Assembly: GCA_964059195.1 (NCBI GenBank)
Contig: CAXKWD010000005.1
Span: forward strand, 141,385,686 to 141,449,685
Direction: 5' to 3'
Length of the DNA stretch: 64,000 bases
Origin: Ectobius pallidus
Taxonomy: Eukaryota > Arthropoda > Insecta > Blattodea > Ectobiidae
The translations under genes and the position numbers were made by a program. Below are positions 20,623-30,781 of this stretch, piece by piece. The stretch's first letter is position 1, and each line of letters starts with the position of its first letter. Under the pieces are notes generated by a model. That model saw only the letters and a list, made by a program, of their open reading frames with translations, had not been told where the DNA came from and made no database searches.

Positions 20623-22638
20623 ATGGATTTAACGGGTAATTTAATTAGAAGAGCAATGATTGTGTATTACAATCTAGAAGATGAGTTGCTCGACGCTTCG
20701 CATGACAACGTTTCGGCTTTGCAAGACAACGGTACAGGAAACGAGTCATCACAAAAGAATGTCCCGTTACCTTGGCCTAAATCCAACGCTTACTCTGAGA
20801 CATGGGACATCGTTACGGTCCCAACACCATTGACTAAGGTATCAAAACCGTGGCCCAAAGTTCCAAAACCGTGGCCCAACGTGCCAAAACCGTTGGCCAA
20901 GGTTCCAAAACCATGGACCAAAGAGAATCCAAAACCTGGACCTACTAAACCATTGCCTGTAATAGTTCCAAAACCAAGGCCACCTTCAATTGAGACTAAA
21001 CGTGATGATGAAATCGAAATGCTTGCTATTGTAAACAATTCGCGATCAGAAAGCAAAAAGCGACATCAAGACTATTCACGGAATCCAGATAGACAGAGAG
21101 CCACGGCTGTAGTTCCAAAGCCGACGCTAAGATATTCTGGAGTACGTCCAAGGGCTCCTGTGCTACAGACGAAGCTCCCGGATTCAAAGCCTTGGACTTC
21201 CAAAACTCCTACTGGACCTTCAAAGAATCCTCCGCTACAGACTGCGATTTCAAGGCCTTCTGAAAACAACGCAGGAACTCCGAAGGCTTCTATACTGCTA
21301 AGTAGAATGTTAGTTTCAAATCCTTCTACAGTAATAATTTCTACAAATTCTGCGAGGTCACCTGATCTGCAGGCTAGCACTATGATCACAAAACAAGGTA
21401 ATATTAAGAATCCTGCAAAGCAACAAGTTCCACCAGTAATGAAATCGAATATGTCTGCAGGATCTCCGAAGATTTGTGTGACACTCTCTTCCCTACAGAT
21501 ATCGGTTTTGAAACCTAAGGAGAATCCAGGGGTTTTTTCAACTTCTACACCGCATTCCAAAGCCATGATTTCTTCGGTGGTTATTTCAAGCTCTACGAGT
21601 CCTCCGAAGACATGTACTTTATCTAATGCCACACATTCTTCAACACTTACAAGCTCTACGAGTTCTCCGAGGGCATGTATTTTACAGACTTCTCCAAGGT
21701 TATGTATCCTACAGTCTAAGTCACCAGTCACAAAACCAAGGGTGTATAATCTTTCAGCATCTACACAAAATTCTGAGCAACAGAATAAGCAGCTAGCCTC
21801 ATCTTCAAATGCATCTAGTCATTCCTCTGCGAATCAAGTTAAGATTCTAGCTTCAATGCCATCGACATCAAAAGGTTCCCTGGAATCAAAGTCTTGGACA
21901 TCTAAAGACAGCATGGAAAAACCGAGGATACCTGCACTACATGCTAAAGATGGAATCTCAAAACCTTGGACATCCACAAACTGTACAAAATCTGCGAGGA
22001 CACTTACATCTCAGACTAAGTCCATAGTTTCAACACCACGTACAAGAAGTATTTCAAGTCCTGTTTCATATATTCTATCAAAAAGTAATAAGGACCAATC
22101 CTCTGCAGGTCTTCAGAAGACTTCCATAAATAACGCGTCAGCACCTAGAATCGAAAGCTACACCTATCCCCCGAAAGTTGCTGCACTGTCAACTAAGACC
22201 CAAATGGCAAATCCAAGGATATCTGGAAACATACGTATTTCTAAGTGTCAAATCCAATGTCCAAGAGCAGGAACTGAAACTGTTGCTGATTCTTCTATAC
22301 ACATTCCGTCGGAGAGAAATTACGCCGTCAGAACCGAGTTACCACCGCCAGACATAACTCTACTCCAAGAACATTCCAGTTCCGCTGACGGTATTACACA
22401 ATCTCCGCAAGTAGCAATAGCTTCTCCCAAAAGACAAAGAAATGAACCACCACCAAGGAAGAAGCAAAGCAGGAAACAGAAGATCGTTTTCCTTGAACAT
22501 TCATGTGCAGAGGAAATTGGCACGGGACAACAAAAACTACCTTTTACTGAACAGAAGCCAAGGAAAAGCAATAAGCCTCTAGGAAGACAAACATGCACAT
22601 CTTCCACGAGGGACATACCAGTTGTTGATCTTGATTAA
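20623..22638 (+). CDS. unrecognised Pro/Ser/Thr/Lys-rich 671-residue protein
   Basis: A single open frame from ATG at 20623 (context CAAATGG) to TAA at 22636-22638; the frame stays open a few codons upstream but has no earlier ATG. I do not recognise the family. Visible parts: an acidic N-terminus (EDELLDASHD); a Lys-Pro-Trp repeat block, residues about 72-110, built from PKVPKPWP-like units; scattered SKPWTS repeats (for example DSKPWTSKTP, ISKPWTSTN); a long low-complexity Ser/Thr/Pro region; a basic cluster at about 602-622 (PKRQRNEPPPRKKQSRKQK), like a nuclear localisation signal; and a final PVVDLD, which fits the SUMO-interacting-motif pattern. The protein is predicted disordered and possibly nuclear. 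No transposase, RT or zinc-finger motif is seen. The ORF length in an AT-rich region argues it is real. A GTAAGT donor directly abuts the stop codon. Confidence 0.7.
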   Translation: MDLTGNLIRRAMIVYYNLEDELLDASHDNVSALQDNGTGNESSQKNVPLPWPKSNAYSETWDIVTVPTPLTKVSKPWPKVPKPWPNVPKPLAKVPKPWTKENPKPGPTKPLPVIVPKPRPPSIETKRDDEIEMLAIVNNSRSESKKRHQDYSRNPDRQRATAVVPKPTLRYSGVRPRAPVLQTKLPDSKPWTSKTPTGPSKNPPLQTAISRPSENNAGTPKASILLSRMLVSNPSTVIISTNSARSPDLQASTMITKQGNIKNPAKQQVPPVMKSNMSAGSPKICVTLSSLQISVLKPKENPGVFSTSTPHSKAMISSVVISSSTSPPKTCTLSNATHSSTLTSSTSSPRACILQTSPRLCILQSKSPVTKPRVYNLSASTQNSEQQNKQLASSSNASSHSSANQVKILASMPSTSKGSLESKSWTSKDSMEKPRIPALHAKDGISKPWTSTNCTKSARTLTSQTKSIVSTPRTRSISSPVSYILSKSNKDQSSAGLQKTSINNASAPRIESYTYPPKVAALSTKTQMANPRISGNIRISKCQIQCPRAGTETVADSSIHIPSERNYAVRTELPPPDITLLQEHSSSADGITQSPQVAIASPKRQRNEPPPRKKQSRKQKIVFLEHSCAEEIGTGQQKLPFTEQKPRKSNKPLGRQTCTSSTRDIPVVDLD

Positions 22639-22707
22639 GTAAGTTATTTTAATACAGCATTTTATAAAGTAGTAGCAATAGAGGTGATAAATTGTGTTTT
22701 GTTTCAG
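22639..22707 (+). other. candidate 69-nt intron directly after the stop codon
   Basis: GTAAGT begins at the base after TAA, and a pyrimidine-rich TTTTGTTTCAG acceptor ends at 22707. If used, this is a short 3' UTR intron. It could also be chance. Confidence 0.45.
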
Positions 22708-22793
22708 TAAACGACCCCAGGAAACTTACTTTATGGACGCGCCTCGTAACAACCAGTGAGCTTTATGAAGCACACTGACCCCTTGATGCATAA

Positions 22794-23725
22794 CATATGC
22801 GCCAACTTAGGGGGTGCTTTGCATTTTGAGCACCCCCAAAATAGTTATTGAGGATGCCGAGCACCCTCATATTTGTTTGCATACACGTTAAAATTTTATT
22901 GATCCTCAAGAAAAATGGTTATGTTATAAATAATACAATAATTATTGATTAAACATGCTATGAACAGAATATTTATCTTTGTTAATTCACATTTTCACTG
23001 GTACTGACGTAAAAACTCATCTAAAAATATTGTATAAAGGCAGAGATATTAGAAGAGTAGACTATTGTTTAATGTAAAATGTGGAGATATTTTTTCCCAT
23101 CTTGTTAAGATTGTCATTCATGGATACCAGCTCTTCAATTGAAATTTTCCTAATCTGATGATTTCACTTGATTACTTATATAAATATACCAATTCAGCTC
23201 TGAAAGGGTTCACAATGTATTTTCTTGCAATGAAGAAGTACTCTAACACATAGGCGTACCGAGGGGGGGGGGTTTGAACCCCCCCCCCCCCCCATTGATT
23301 AAAAAAGTAAAATCGTATAATTTTTTTAAGTCTGCCCATAAATTACTTAATACAAGTATAAAGCGTGGGAAGCTTAAAACTCGTTCTTGCGTCTTAATTT
23401 TCAAAATTTTCCGGGGGAGGACACCCGGAAGCTTAAAACTCGTTATATTGCATCTTCTTTTTTAAAATTTTCCGGGGGAGGAACCCCGGAAGCTTAAAAC
23501 TCGTTATTTTGCATCTTCATTTTTAAAATTTTCCGGGGGAGGACCCCCCTCTCCCTGGGGGGTATTCCATACCCCCCAGACCCGCGGATGTTATAACCCC
23601 CCCCCATTTGGTCGGCCTGGTTACGCCTATGCTCTAACATAAATTATAGGGCCTATTACACTTCAGTGTGATTTTTCCTTCTCTGAGGAGCATCCCCATT
23701 TAAGTGTTACAAGTTAGCGCCTATG
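22794..23725. mobile_element. hAT-type element containing a nested hAT MITE
   Basis: The ends CATATGCGCCAACTT and inverted AAGTTAGCGCCTATG are flanked by ATGCATAA (22786-22793) and TTGCACAA (23726-23733), 6 of 8 matching. About 540 bp once the insertion at 23249-23631 and its extra TSD are removed. The interior is non-coding, with GAGCACCC-type GC-rich islands. Confidence 0.6.
23249..23631. mobile_element. hAT MITE (family CATAGGCGTAACGAGG), copy 1
   Basis: 383 bp with termini CATAGGCGTACCGAGG and inverted CCTGGTTACGCCTATG, and a perfect 8-bp duplication CTCTAACA (23241-23248 and 23632-23639). The interior has about three tandem units of roughly 65 bp sharing GGAAGCTTAAAACTCGTT and TTTTCCGGGGGAGGA. 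The second copy, at 29158, has only one unit. Confidence 0.9.
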
Positions 23726-23939
23726 TTGCACAATACGAAGTAAAATCATTTGATTACAGTGAATGACATTTTTAAAAAATCGGCCCCTTATAGCCCCGGC
23801 CCATCGGGAAAACTCTAGGTACTTCCGAAAGGTCAGTTCGACTCTGGCCTCTGTCAAGTTTCGTCCACTGTAAAGGTCAAATTTTCTTACCAAACCCGAA
23901 GCCTATGAGGAAGGTGGGGACGGGGTTTGCACATCTGTA

Positions 23940-24135
23940 CAGTGGCGGACGCAGAAATTTCTTTCGGGGGGGGGGGGGGATTTGAATAGGTAGAAAGAAT
24001 ACTAAAAAAAATTAATCAACTTACATATACAATTAGTTTATAAAACTGGCCACTTAGAGTACATATATAGCCTTTTTTCAAATTTCAGGGGGGGGGATGT
24101 AACCCCCCTATCCCCCCCCCCTGCGTCCACCACTG
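23940..24135 (+). mobile_element. short hAT MITE (family CAGTGGCGGACGCAG), copy 2
   Basis: 196 bp, same ends and interior as the copy at 18296, with longer G and C runs. Flanking 8-mers do not match, so one border may have been altered or the copy recombined. Confidence 0.8.
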
Positions 24136-24144
24136 TCTGTCCTA

Positions 24145-24255
24145 AATACCTATATAAGGACCTATAACTTGAAAATCGAAAGTCCTTCTTAAGTTAATTT
24201 CCAATTACAAAATACAAAACTCGGGCGACGCCGGGCCTTTTAAGCCTATGCCTAC
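24145..24255 (+). mobile_element. Helitron-like 3'-end fragment, plus strand
   Basis: Reverse-oriented relative of the unit at 25239. It contains the GC hairpin CTCGGGCGACGCCGGG followed about a dozen bases later by GCCTAT, where the other copies have GCTAG. Confidence 0.5.
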
Positions 24256-24639
24256 TTGAAGTTACCTTACATTAGGTTGACTAGGAGCACCGCTCTAGAG
24301 ACTGACGACAACTAAGAACTACAATGAGTATTATTTATTACTTTTGGGAATGACTTAATCAGTGATTGATGTTTTAATGGAAATATCATGTTCATTTCTC
24401 TTTCTTATGTTTGTACTGTATTATTATCCCAACTTTGTCCATCTTAAGAAAATACAATAAATAAGCTGTTCAGAAGTTTGGAGTAGTATTTCGAGAGGTG
24501 TGTAAAACTGTGAAACCATTGGGTTTACTCAGAGTGGTAAAGCGAAAATTTCATTTGAGGTGAGGGGGTTTACTGCGTTCGTTGTTTCTTTTCATTCTAT
24601 GGTAAGTTATCTACGCTAATGAAGAGGCATATAAGAAGA

Positions 24640-25238
24640 CTAGCATGTGCCCGCGGCTTCGCCCGCGATAATTATTTCAAAAATTAAAAATTAAGAGCAT
24701 AATATAGTTAGTTAAATCATTATATTTATTAACACCTAATTCGCGTGGACTACATACCACGATTAGATAGCATCGCCTGGTAAAAGCGACCTCAGATTCG
24801 AGTTCCTTGGTCCAGAAAACCCCTGTATAGTGAGTTTCGTCCAAATAAACAATGTTTGACCATATTAGGGCTTACAACATTCAAGCGATCGCGAAAGTTT
24901 AATTTCCAAGGTATGACAAAAATAGACAAAGCAAACTGTAATTGTCAAACTTCCATTTAATTTAATTCCAAACCCATCTGAAACCCACTGGCAACAATAT
25001 GCTTTAATGTCAAATGTGATTCGGATTCGATAATTCTGTGTAAAAAGGGATTAAGTATTCTCAAAAACATTTTATTTTTGGCATTTAAAATCAGAATTTT
25101 TCAAAATCCTTTCTTAGTGAGCACCTACATTATGAAACGAAGGTACTGTCAAAATTCCAAGTCTCTACCTGTTATAGTTTAGGCTCTACGTTGATTCCTG
25201 TCAGTCAGTCAGGACAAAGCCTTTTATATATAGAGAGA
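24640..25238 (-). mobile_element. non-autonomous Helitron-like unit 1
   Basis: On the minus strand it begins TCTCTCTATATATAAAAGGC and ends with a GC-rich hairpin (CGCGGGCGAAGCCGCGGG), about ten bases, then CTAG, followed by host T. TC at the 5' end and hairpin plus CTRR at the 3' end are Helitron hallmarks. Just inside the 5' end are GACT repeats. It directly abuts unit 2. No Rep/helicase coding is seen. Confidence 0.6.
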
Positions 25239-25987
25239 CTAGCTTAAAAAGCCCGGCGTCGCCCGGGTTTTGTGTTTTGTAATTCAAAATTAACTTATGA
25301 AGGACTTCCGATTTTCAAATTCTAGGTCCTTATATAGGCTACGTATTGAAAATTTGAAATGAAGAAAACGACTTATCTCACTAAACTATTCCCGCTGAAA
25401 ACGCTTGATATAGCTTTTTATGGCTCATACAGGATGTAGAATTTTGTATCCCATCGCTTGTACAAGCCTGGTAGGGGTTAAAATAAGAAGAAATAGAAAT
25501 TCCGGTATCATAAAATAGTATTGTCATTGCGGAATATTTTATTTCTCACTCTCATGTTACCATACAACCGTTTCGGGGATGATATTAAAAAGTAAACCAA
25601 TTTCACTTTTATACTTCCCTCCCCAAAAACCTGCGATATAATAATATAGATTTCATTTTTAATATTTAATTACAGCAATGCATTATATCAATAGTTTCGT
25701 CAAAGTCCCATTTCAATTATTTCCAAACATACCTGATACCTATGCCAACAATACACTGTTGTCATGTGAACTGTGAATTGAGTTTCACAATTCTGTGTAA
25801 AAAGGGATTAAGTATTCTCAAAAACATTTGATTTTTGGCATTTAAAATCAAAATATTTCAAAATCCTTTCTTAGTGAGCACCTACATCATGAAACGAAGG
25901 TACTGTCAAATTTCCAAGTCTCTACCTATTATAGTTTAGGCTCTACGTTGATTCCTGTCAGTCAGGACAAAGCCTTTTATATATATA
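25239..25987 (-). mobile_element. non-autonomous Helitron-like unit 2 (variant 3' end)
   Basis: Minus-strand 3' end is ACCCGGGCGACGCCGGGC, a hairpin, then TTTTTAAGCTAG followed by T. The 5' half shares with units 1, 3 and 4 the CCTTTCTTAGTGAGCACCTA block (as read on plus) and GTCAGTCAGGACAAAGCC. Confidence 0.6.
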
Positions 25988-26855
25988 CTAACATGTGCCC
26001 GCGGCTTCGCCCGCGATAATTATTTCAAGAATTAAAAATTAAGAGCATAATAGTTAAATCATTACATTTATTAACACCTAAATCGCATGGACTACATACC
26101 ACGATCAGATAGCATCGACTGGTAAAAGCGACCTCAGATTCGAGTTTCTTGGCCAAGAAAACCTCTGTATAGTGAGATTCGTCCAAATAAAACAACGTTT
26201 GACCATATTTAGGGCTTACAACATTCAAGCGATCGCGAAAGTTTTGTTTTCAAGGTTTGACAAAAATAGCCAAAGCCAACTGTAATTGATTTGACATTGA
26301 AATGTATAACTGAAAACTTATGTTTTGAAAACGCAAAAAAATGCACGTTTTTTGCCAGTTTTTCACTCATAACTCACGAACGAAAACTAAAATTAAAATT
26401 CCGGCTTCGAGGTGCATTTTCCGACCCTTCAGCACACCTATGTTTAAAATTTCAGATCTCTGCGTTCAGTAGATTTCGCTGGACATCGAGGAGAATTCCT
26501 TTTATTAATATAGATAATATGAATTATAATGATACCTTCTCTAATTTGTCAAACATCCATTTAATTTAATCCAAGCCCACCTGATACCACTGGTAACAAT
26601 ACGTTCTGTGAATTTGTTTTGATAATTCTATGTAAAAAGGGTTAAGTATTTTCAAAAACATTTAATTTTTGGCATTTAGAATCATAATTTTTCAAAATCC
26701 TTTCTTAGTGAGCACCTACATTATGAAGCGAAGGTACTGTCAAAATTCCAAGTCTCTACCTGTTATAGTTTAGGCTGTACGTTGATTCCTGTCATTCAGT
26801 CAGTCATTCATTCAGTCAGTCAGGACAAAGCCTTTTATAAGCTTATATATAGAGA
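25988..26855 (-). mobile_element. non-autonomous Helitron-like unit 3
   Basis: Same 3' hairpin as unit 1 (3' end read as GTTAG) and the same 5' end (TCTCTATATATAAGCTTATA). The GACT-repeat region is expanded (GTCATTCAGTCAGTCATTCA as read on plus). Confidence 0.6.
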
Positions 26856-28179
26856 TAGCATGTGCCCGCGGCTTCGCCCGCGATAATTATTTCAAAAATT
26901 AAAAATCAAGAGCATAATAGTTATATCATTATATTTAATAACTCCTAAATCACGTGGACTACATACCACGATTAGATAGTATCGTCTGGTAAAAGCGTCC
27001 TCAGATTCGAGTTTCTTGGCCCAGAAAACCTCTGTCTAGTGAGATTCGTCCAAATAAAACATCGTTTGACCATATTTAGGGTTTTCAACATTCAAGCGAT
27101 CGCGAAAGTTTTATTTTCAAGATATGACAAAAATAGCCAAAGCCAACTGTAATTGATTTGACATTGAAATGTATAACTGAAAACTTATGTTTTGAAAACG
27201 CAAAAAATGCACGTTTTTTACCCGTTTTTCACTCATAACTCACGAACGAAAACTAAAATTAAAATTCTGGCTTCGAGGTGCATTTTCCGACCCTTCAGCC
27301 CACCTATGTTTAAAATTTCAGATCTCTGCGTTCAGTAGATTTAGCTGGACATCGAGGACAATTCCTTTTATTAATATAGATAATATGAATTATAATGATA
27401 CCTTCTCTAATTTGTCAAACATCCATTTCATGTAATCCAAGCCCACCTGATACCTTTGGTAACAATACGTTCTGAGAATTTGTTTTGATAAATCTGTGCA
27501 AAAAGGGGTTAAGTATTTTCAAAAACATTTAATTTATATCATTATATCATCATTATTATTATTTATAAATCATTATATTTATTAACACCTAAATCACGTG
27601 GACTACATACCACAATTAGATAGCGTCGCCTGGTAAAAGCGACCTCAGATTCGAGGTCCTTGGCCCAGAAAACCCCTGTATAATGAGTTTCGTCCAAATC
27701 GAACAACGTTTGACCATATTTAGGCCTATATTGATTATCCCACTTATAATAATAATAATAAGAAGAAGAATCCTCTTCGGGATTAGGTTGAAAATTTCAT
27801 ATGTATGCGTGCCATGACATTAAAAACAAATGAATCGACCAGCGTGAGCTACAACATTCGAGCGATCGCGAAAGTTTCATTTCCAAGGTTTGACAAAAAT
27901 AGCCAAAGCCAGCTGTAATTGATTTGACATTGAAATATATTACGCTTCGAAAACCCAAAAAACGCACGTTTTCTGCCCGTTTTTCACTCATTTTTGGCAT
28001 TTAGAATCAGAATTTTTCAAAAATCCTTTCTTAGTGAGCATCTACATTAGGAAACGAAGGTACTATCAAAATTCCAAGTCTCTACCTGTTATAGTTTAGG
28101 CTGTACGTTGATTCCTGTCATTCAGTCAGTCATTCATTCAGTCAGGACAAAGCCTCTTATATATAATATATTATAGAGA
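26856..28179 (-). mobile_element. non-autonomous Helitron-like unit 4, internally duplicated
   Basis: Longest unit. The usual 3' hairpin is at 26856-26885 and the 5' end TCTCTATAATATATTATATA at 28160-28179 (minus). A second copy of the internal block (ATCACGTGGACTACATACCA as read on plus, and AGCGATCGCGAAAGTTT) recurs at about 27590-27870, so the unit carries a partial internal duplication. A (AAT)n tract lies near 27748-27762. Confidence 0.6.
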
Positions 28180-28634
28180 TACACTTTTCAAAAAACATAT
28201 GACAAATCTTGGTGCGACACTTCAAAAATCTTTGTGCCATAGTCCAAATATCTCATTTTGAATCGTTCAGAAACCTTGACTCAATTTTGACTTTATTACA
28301 ATGCATTCCAATATTTTAGCGGTGGTAAAATTATTGTATAAATACCACAGTTCTCATACATCTGGCAACACTGTTTAGCAATAGGAGACGTTAATGGTTT
28401 TGTACGAGCTTTTCCGTCGAAGTTTGCTGTGGAGTTATATGACGATGACGTGGCAGTCAAGGAGTGGCCATGGGAATGCTATTATGACTATAAGTTATTA
28501 TGTTTTTAGTTTCCGCTGTTTGTTCAAGTGTCCAATAGAGTGGCGCAGCCACGGGAAGCCCCCGTCCTCCAGATCAGATTTTTCTTTAAGGCACCATTTT
28601 CACTTAAGTTCAATTAGTGCAAGATTGTTTAAAA

Positions 28635-28860
28635 CTAGCAGGTGCTCGCGGCTTCGCCCACGATAATTAATTGAAAAATTAAGAGTATAATAATTATTAA
28701 AGCATTATATTTATTAACACTTGCACGCGAATCATTCATAAACTAAACCATTAATAATTAATGATACAGCTACAATAAAATTCCGGCTTTAGAGTATATT
28801 CCACGATTAGAAAGCGCCACCTGGGAAAACGATATCAGAGTCGATTATGCAGTTCCAAAG
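28635..28860 (-). mobile_element. Helitron-like 3'-end fragment
   Basis: CTAG at 28635-28638 on plus, then a diverged hairpin (GTGCTCGCGGCTTCGCCCAC) and the AATTAAGAGTATAATAATTA block. The 5' end is not recognisable. Confidence 0.5.
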
Positions 28861-29056
28861 CTAACTGTGAACACTGCTAATACGTAGGCCTATTGTTTCT
28901 CAACTGTTTGTTGACAGATGAATATGATGTGAATTTAATTTGATATTTCAATGTAATTTTCATAAATTATATAATTTTTAAAGGGAAGGAGTGGTTTGTT
29001 TGGATTTTTATTGTCCGCGATACTTCCAGGGTTAAACTATCAATACCGGTATATTA

Positions 29057-29095
29057 TAGCTGGTGCCCGTGGCTTCGCCCACCATTATTAAATGA
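29057..29095 (-). mobile_element. Helitron-like 3'-end scrap
   Basis: Only the hairpin region GGTGCCCGTGGCTTCGCCCA and a few adjoining bases remain. Confidence 0.4.
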
Positions 29096-29157
29096 CTCCA
29101 GGATTTTAAAGAAATTTACACTGGCAGTTTCGAAACAATTTCGTATGTCTAGTTATG

Positions 29158-29433
29158 CATAGGCGTAACGAGGGGGGGGTTTTGGGGGTTTGAACCCCCC
29201 CCCCCATTGATTAAAAAAGGGAAAATTGTACTATTTATTTCATTATTGTGATATATCACCTTTTTTAAAAACCTGCTTATAAATTACTTAATATGAGTTT
29301 TAAAGCGTGGGAAGCTTAAATCTCCTTATTGTGCAACTTAATTTTTAAAATTTTCCGGGGGAAGGACCCCGGAACCCCCCTCTCCAGATGTTATAACCCC
29401 CCCCCCCTTATGGTCGGCCTGGTTACGCCTATG
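29158..29433. mobile_element. hAT MITE (family CATAGGCGTAACGAGG), copy 2
   Basis: 276 bp with ends CATAGGCGTAACGAGG and CCTGGTTACGCCTATG, and a perfect 8-bp duplication TAGTTATG (29150-29157 and 29434-29441). It lacks the tandem expansion of copy 1 at 23249. Confidence 0.9.
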
Positions 29434-29724
29434 TAGTTATGTATATTACTGTCAGTAATAACACCAATGTTAAATTCTCCGTCAATCAGTAATTCAATCA
29501 GCCGATGGTCTTAATGCTGTTTAACTCTCGTTTGCTACAGCGCTTCACATGATCGCTTTAAAAACACACGGAACCCAATACCATCGGATTCCGTTCTGAT
29601 TAGACCTACTGGTACGATAACTGTGAATTTCTAAAGTTAAATGAAATGCTTTGTATTGTGATGTGTTAAAAATGGAATATCAACAATTTTATAAACAATT
29701 ATAGGTGATATATGCATTCATGAA

Positions 29725-29920
29725 ACACAGATTATTGTCTCTGTTGGACATTACATGATAATATTATAAGAGAGAGGTTCTATCTGGCGCTGTGAATTGA
29801 ACTCTGGCGTAGCTCAGTTGGTAAGAGCATTGGCACGGATAGCCAAGGTCCTGGGTTCAAGTCCCAGTGTCAGAGGAATTTTTCTCCTTTAATATTATCG
29901 ATTATAGGTGAGATAGAAAT
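29725..29920 (+). repeat. tRNA-derived SINE-like repeat, best-preserved copy
   Basis: The unit begins with a TTGGACATTACATGATAATA block (inverse of the family tail), then GAGAGAGGTTCTATCTGGCG, the tRNA-like head, and AGAGGAATTTTTCTCC. 29803-29875 can be folded into a full 73-nt cloverleaf: 7-bp acceptor with two G-T pairs, D arm GCTC/GAGC, anticodon stem TTGGC/GCCAA, T stem CTGGG/CCCAG. The A box TAGCTCAGTTGG and B box GGTTCAAGTCC would serve RNA polymerase III. The anticodon loop (ACGGATA) lacks U33. Flanks are shared with the other copies, so this is a retroposon, not a tRNA gene. Confidence 0.8.
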
Positions 29921-30781
29921 ATGTGATGATGATAATATCGTATGTTATACGATTTGATGATGACGATGACGGTAATGGTGATAATAATAATGTTAATGTT
30001 CGTAATAGGATAACTTCATTAAATAAGTTGTAAAGAAAATTGAAAAATTAATTAATAAATAAATTTAATATAATAAATTATTTTTATTTTATTTTATTTT
30101 ATTTTATTAGCATATATTTTATAAGTTTTAGCACGCCCAGAAAAAAATTCTGGCTGCTCCACTGGTCCATTGTTACAGTATACAGGTGGTAATTATAACA
30201 CTGCAATGCAATTGTGTTTTATCCAATAGCAAGAACCGATGACTGAAAAATATCATAGCATTTCTCATTCTCAGCTGCGTTTTAAACACACACACATTGT
30301 TAGAACCTTCTCTAGGGAATTGGGAAGAAACTATAGATCTAATATAAATAATTATTAACAATGCAGAATTTTTAAAAGACTTCGGATCACTAATAGACCT
30401 TTCGAAATCCTGCATGTACATACAGTATGCTGTATACGGCTGACATTTCGTATCTTAGAAAATGAACAAATAACGAAGGAAAAGAGACAAAATATTGGAA
30501 GATATTTTTATTGTGTCATTCTTCAGTAATATCAAATTAAATTAGATATTTAGGTTCATTACATTCCGTCAGCCTCCATCATTTTTACAGTACCGACCAC
30601 TGACAGCAATGTACTCGTATTACTGTGTGCATACTTGACAATATATTTTCAGGCTTTCCTAGACCGTTATAAGAAATGAGACTGTGGAAATATAACAAGC
30701 AGTTGTGATTTTTGTGGGATAACTTGTTCGAGAAATAGTACTATATAAGATGTAGATATAAATTCATGATACCTCAGAACA

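Noticed and set aside
21072..21731. A 219-codon minus-strand frame
   Set aside because: It is the antisense shadow of the 671-residue plus-strand frame and has no domain of its own.
23940..24135. Perfect 8-bp duplication for this hAT copy
   Set aside because: Flanks CATCTGTA and TCTGTCCT do not match at the same offset.
24640..29095. CRISPR-like array or bacterial contamination suggested by repeated GC-rich motifs
   Set aside because: Repeats are hundreds of bases apart with AT-rich eukaryotic sequence between; they are transposon ends.
29803..29875. A functional tRNA gene
   Set aside because: The cloverleaf folds, but the anticodon loop lacks U33 and the same flanks occur around several diverged copies on both strands, which is SINE behaviour.
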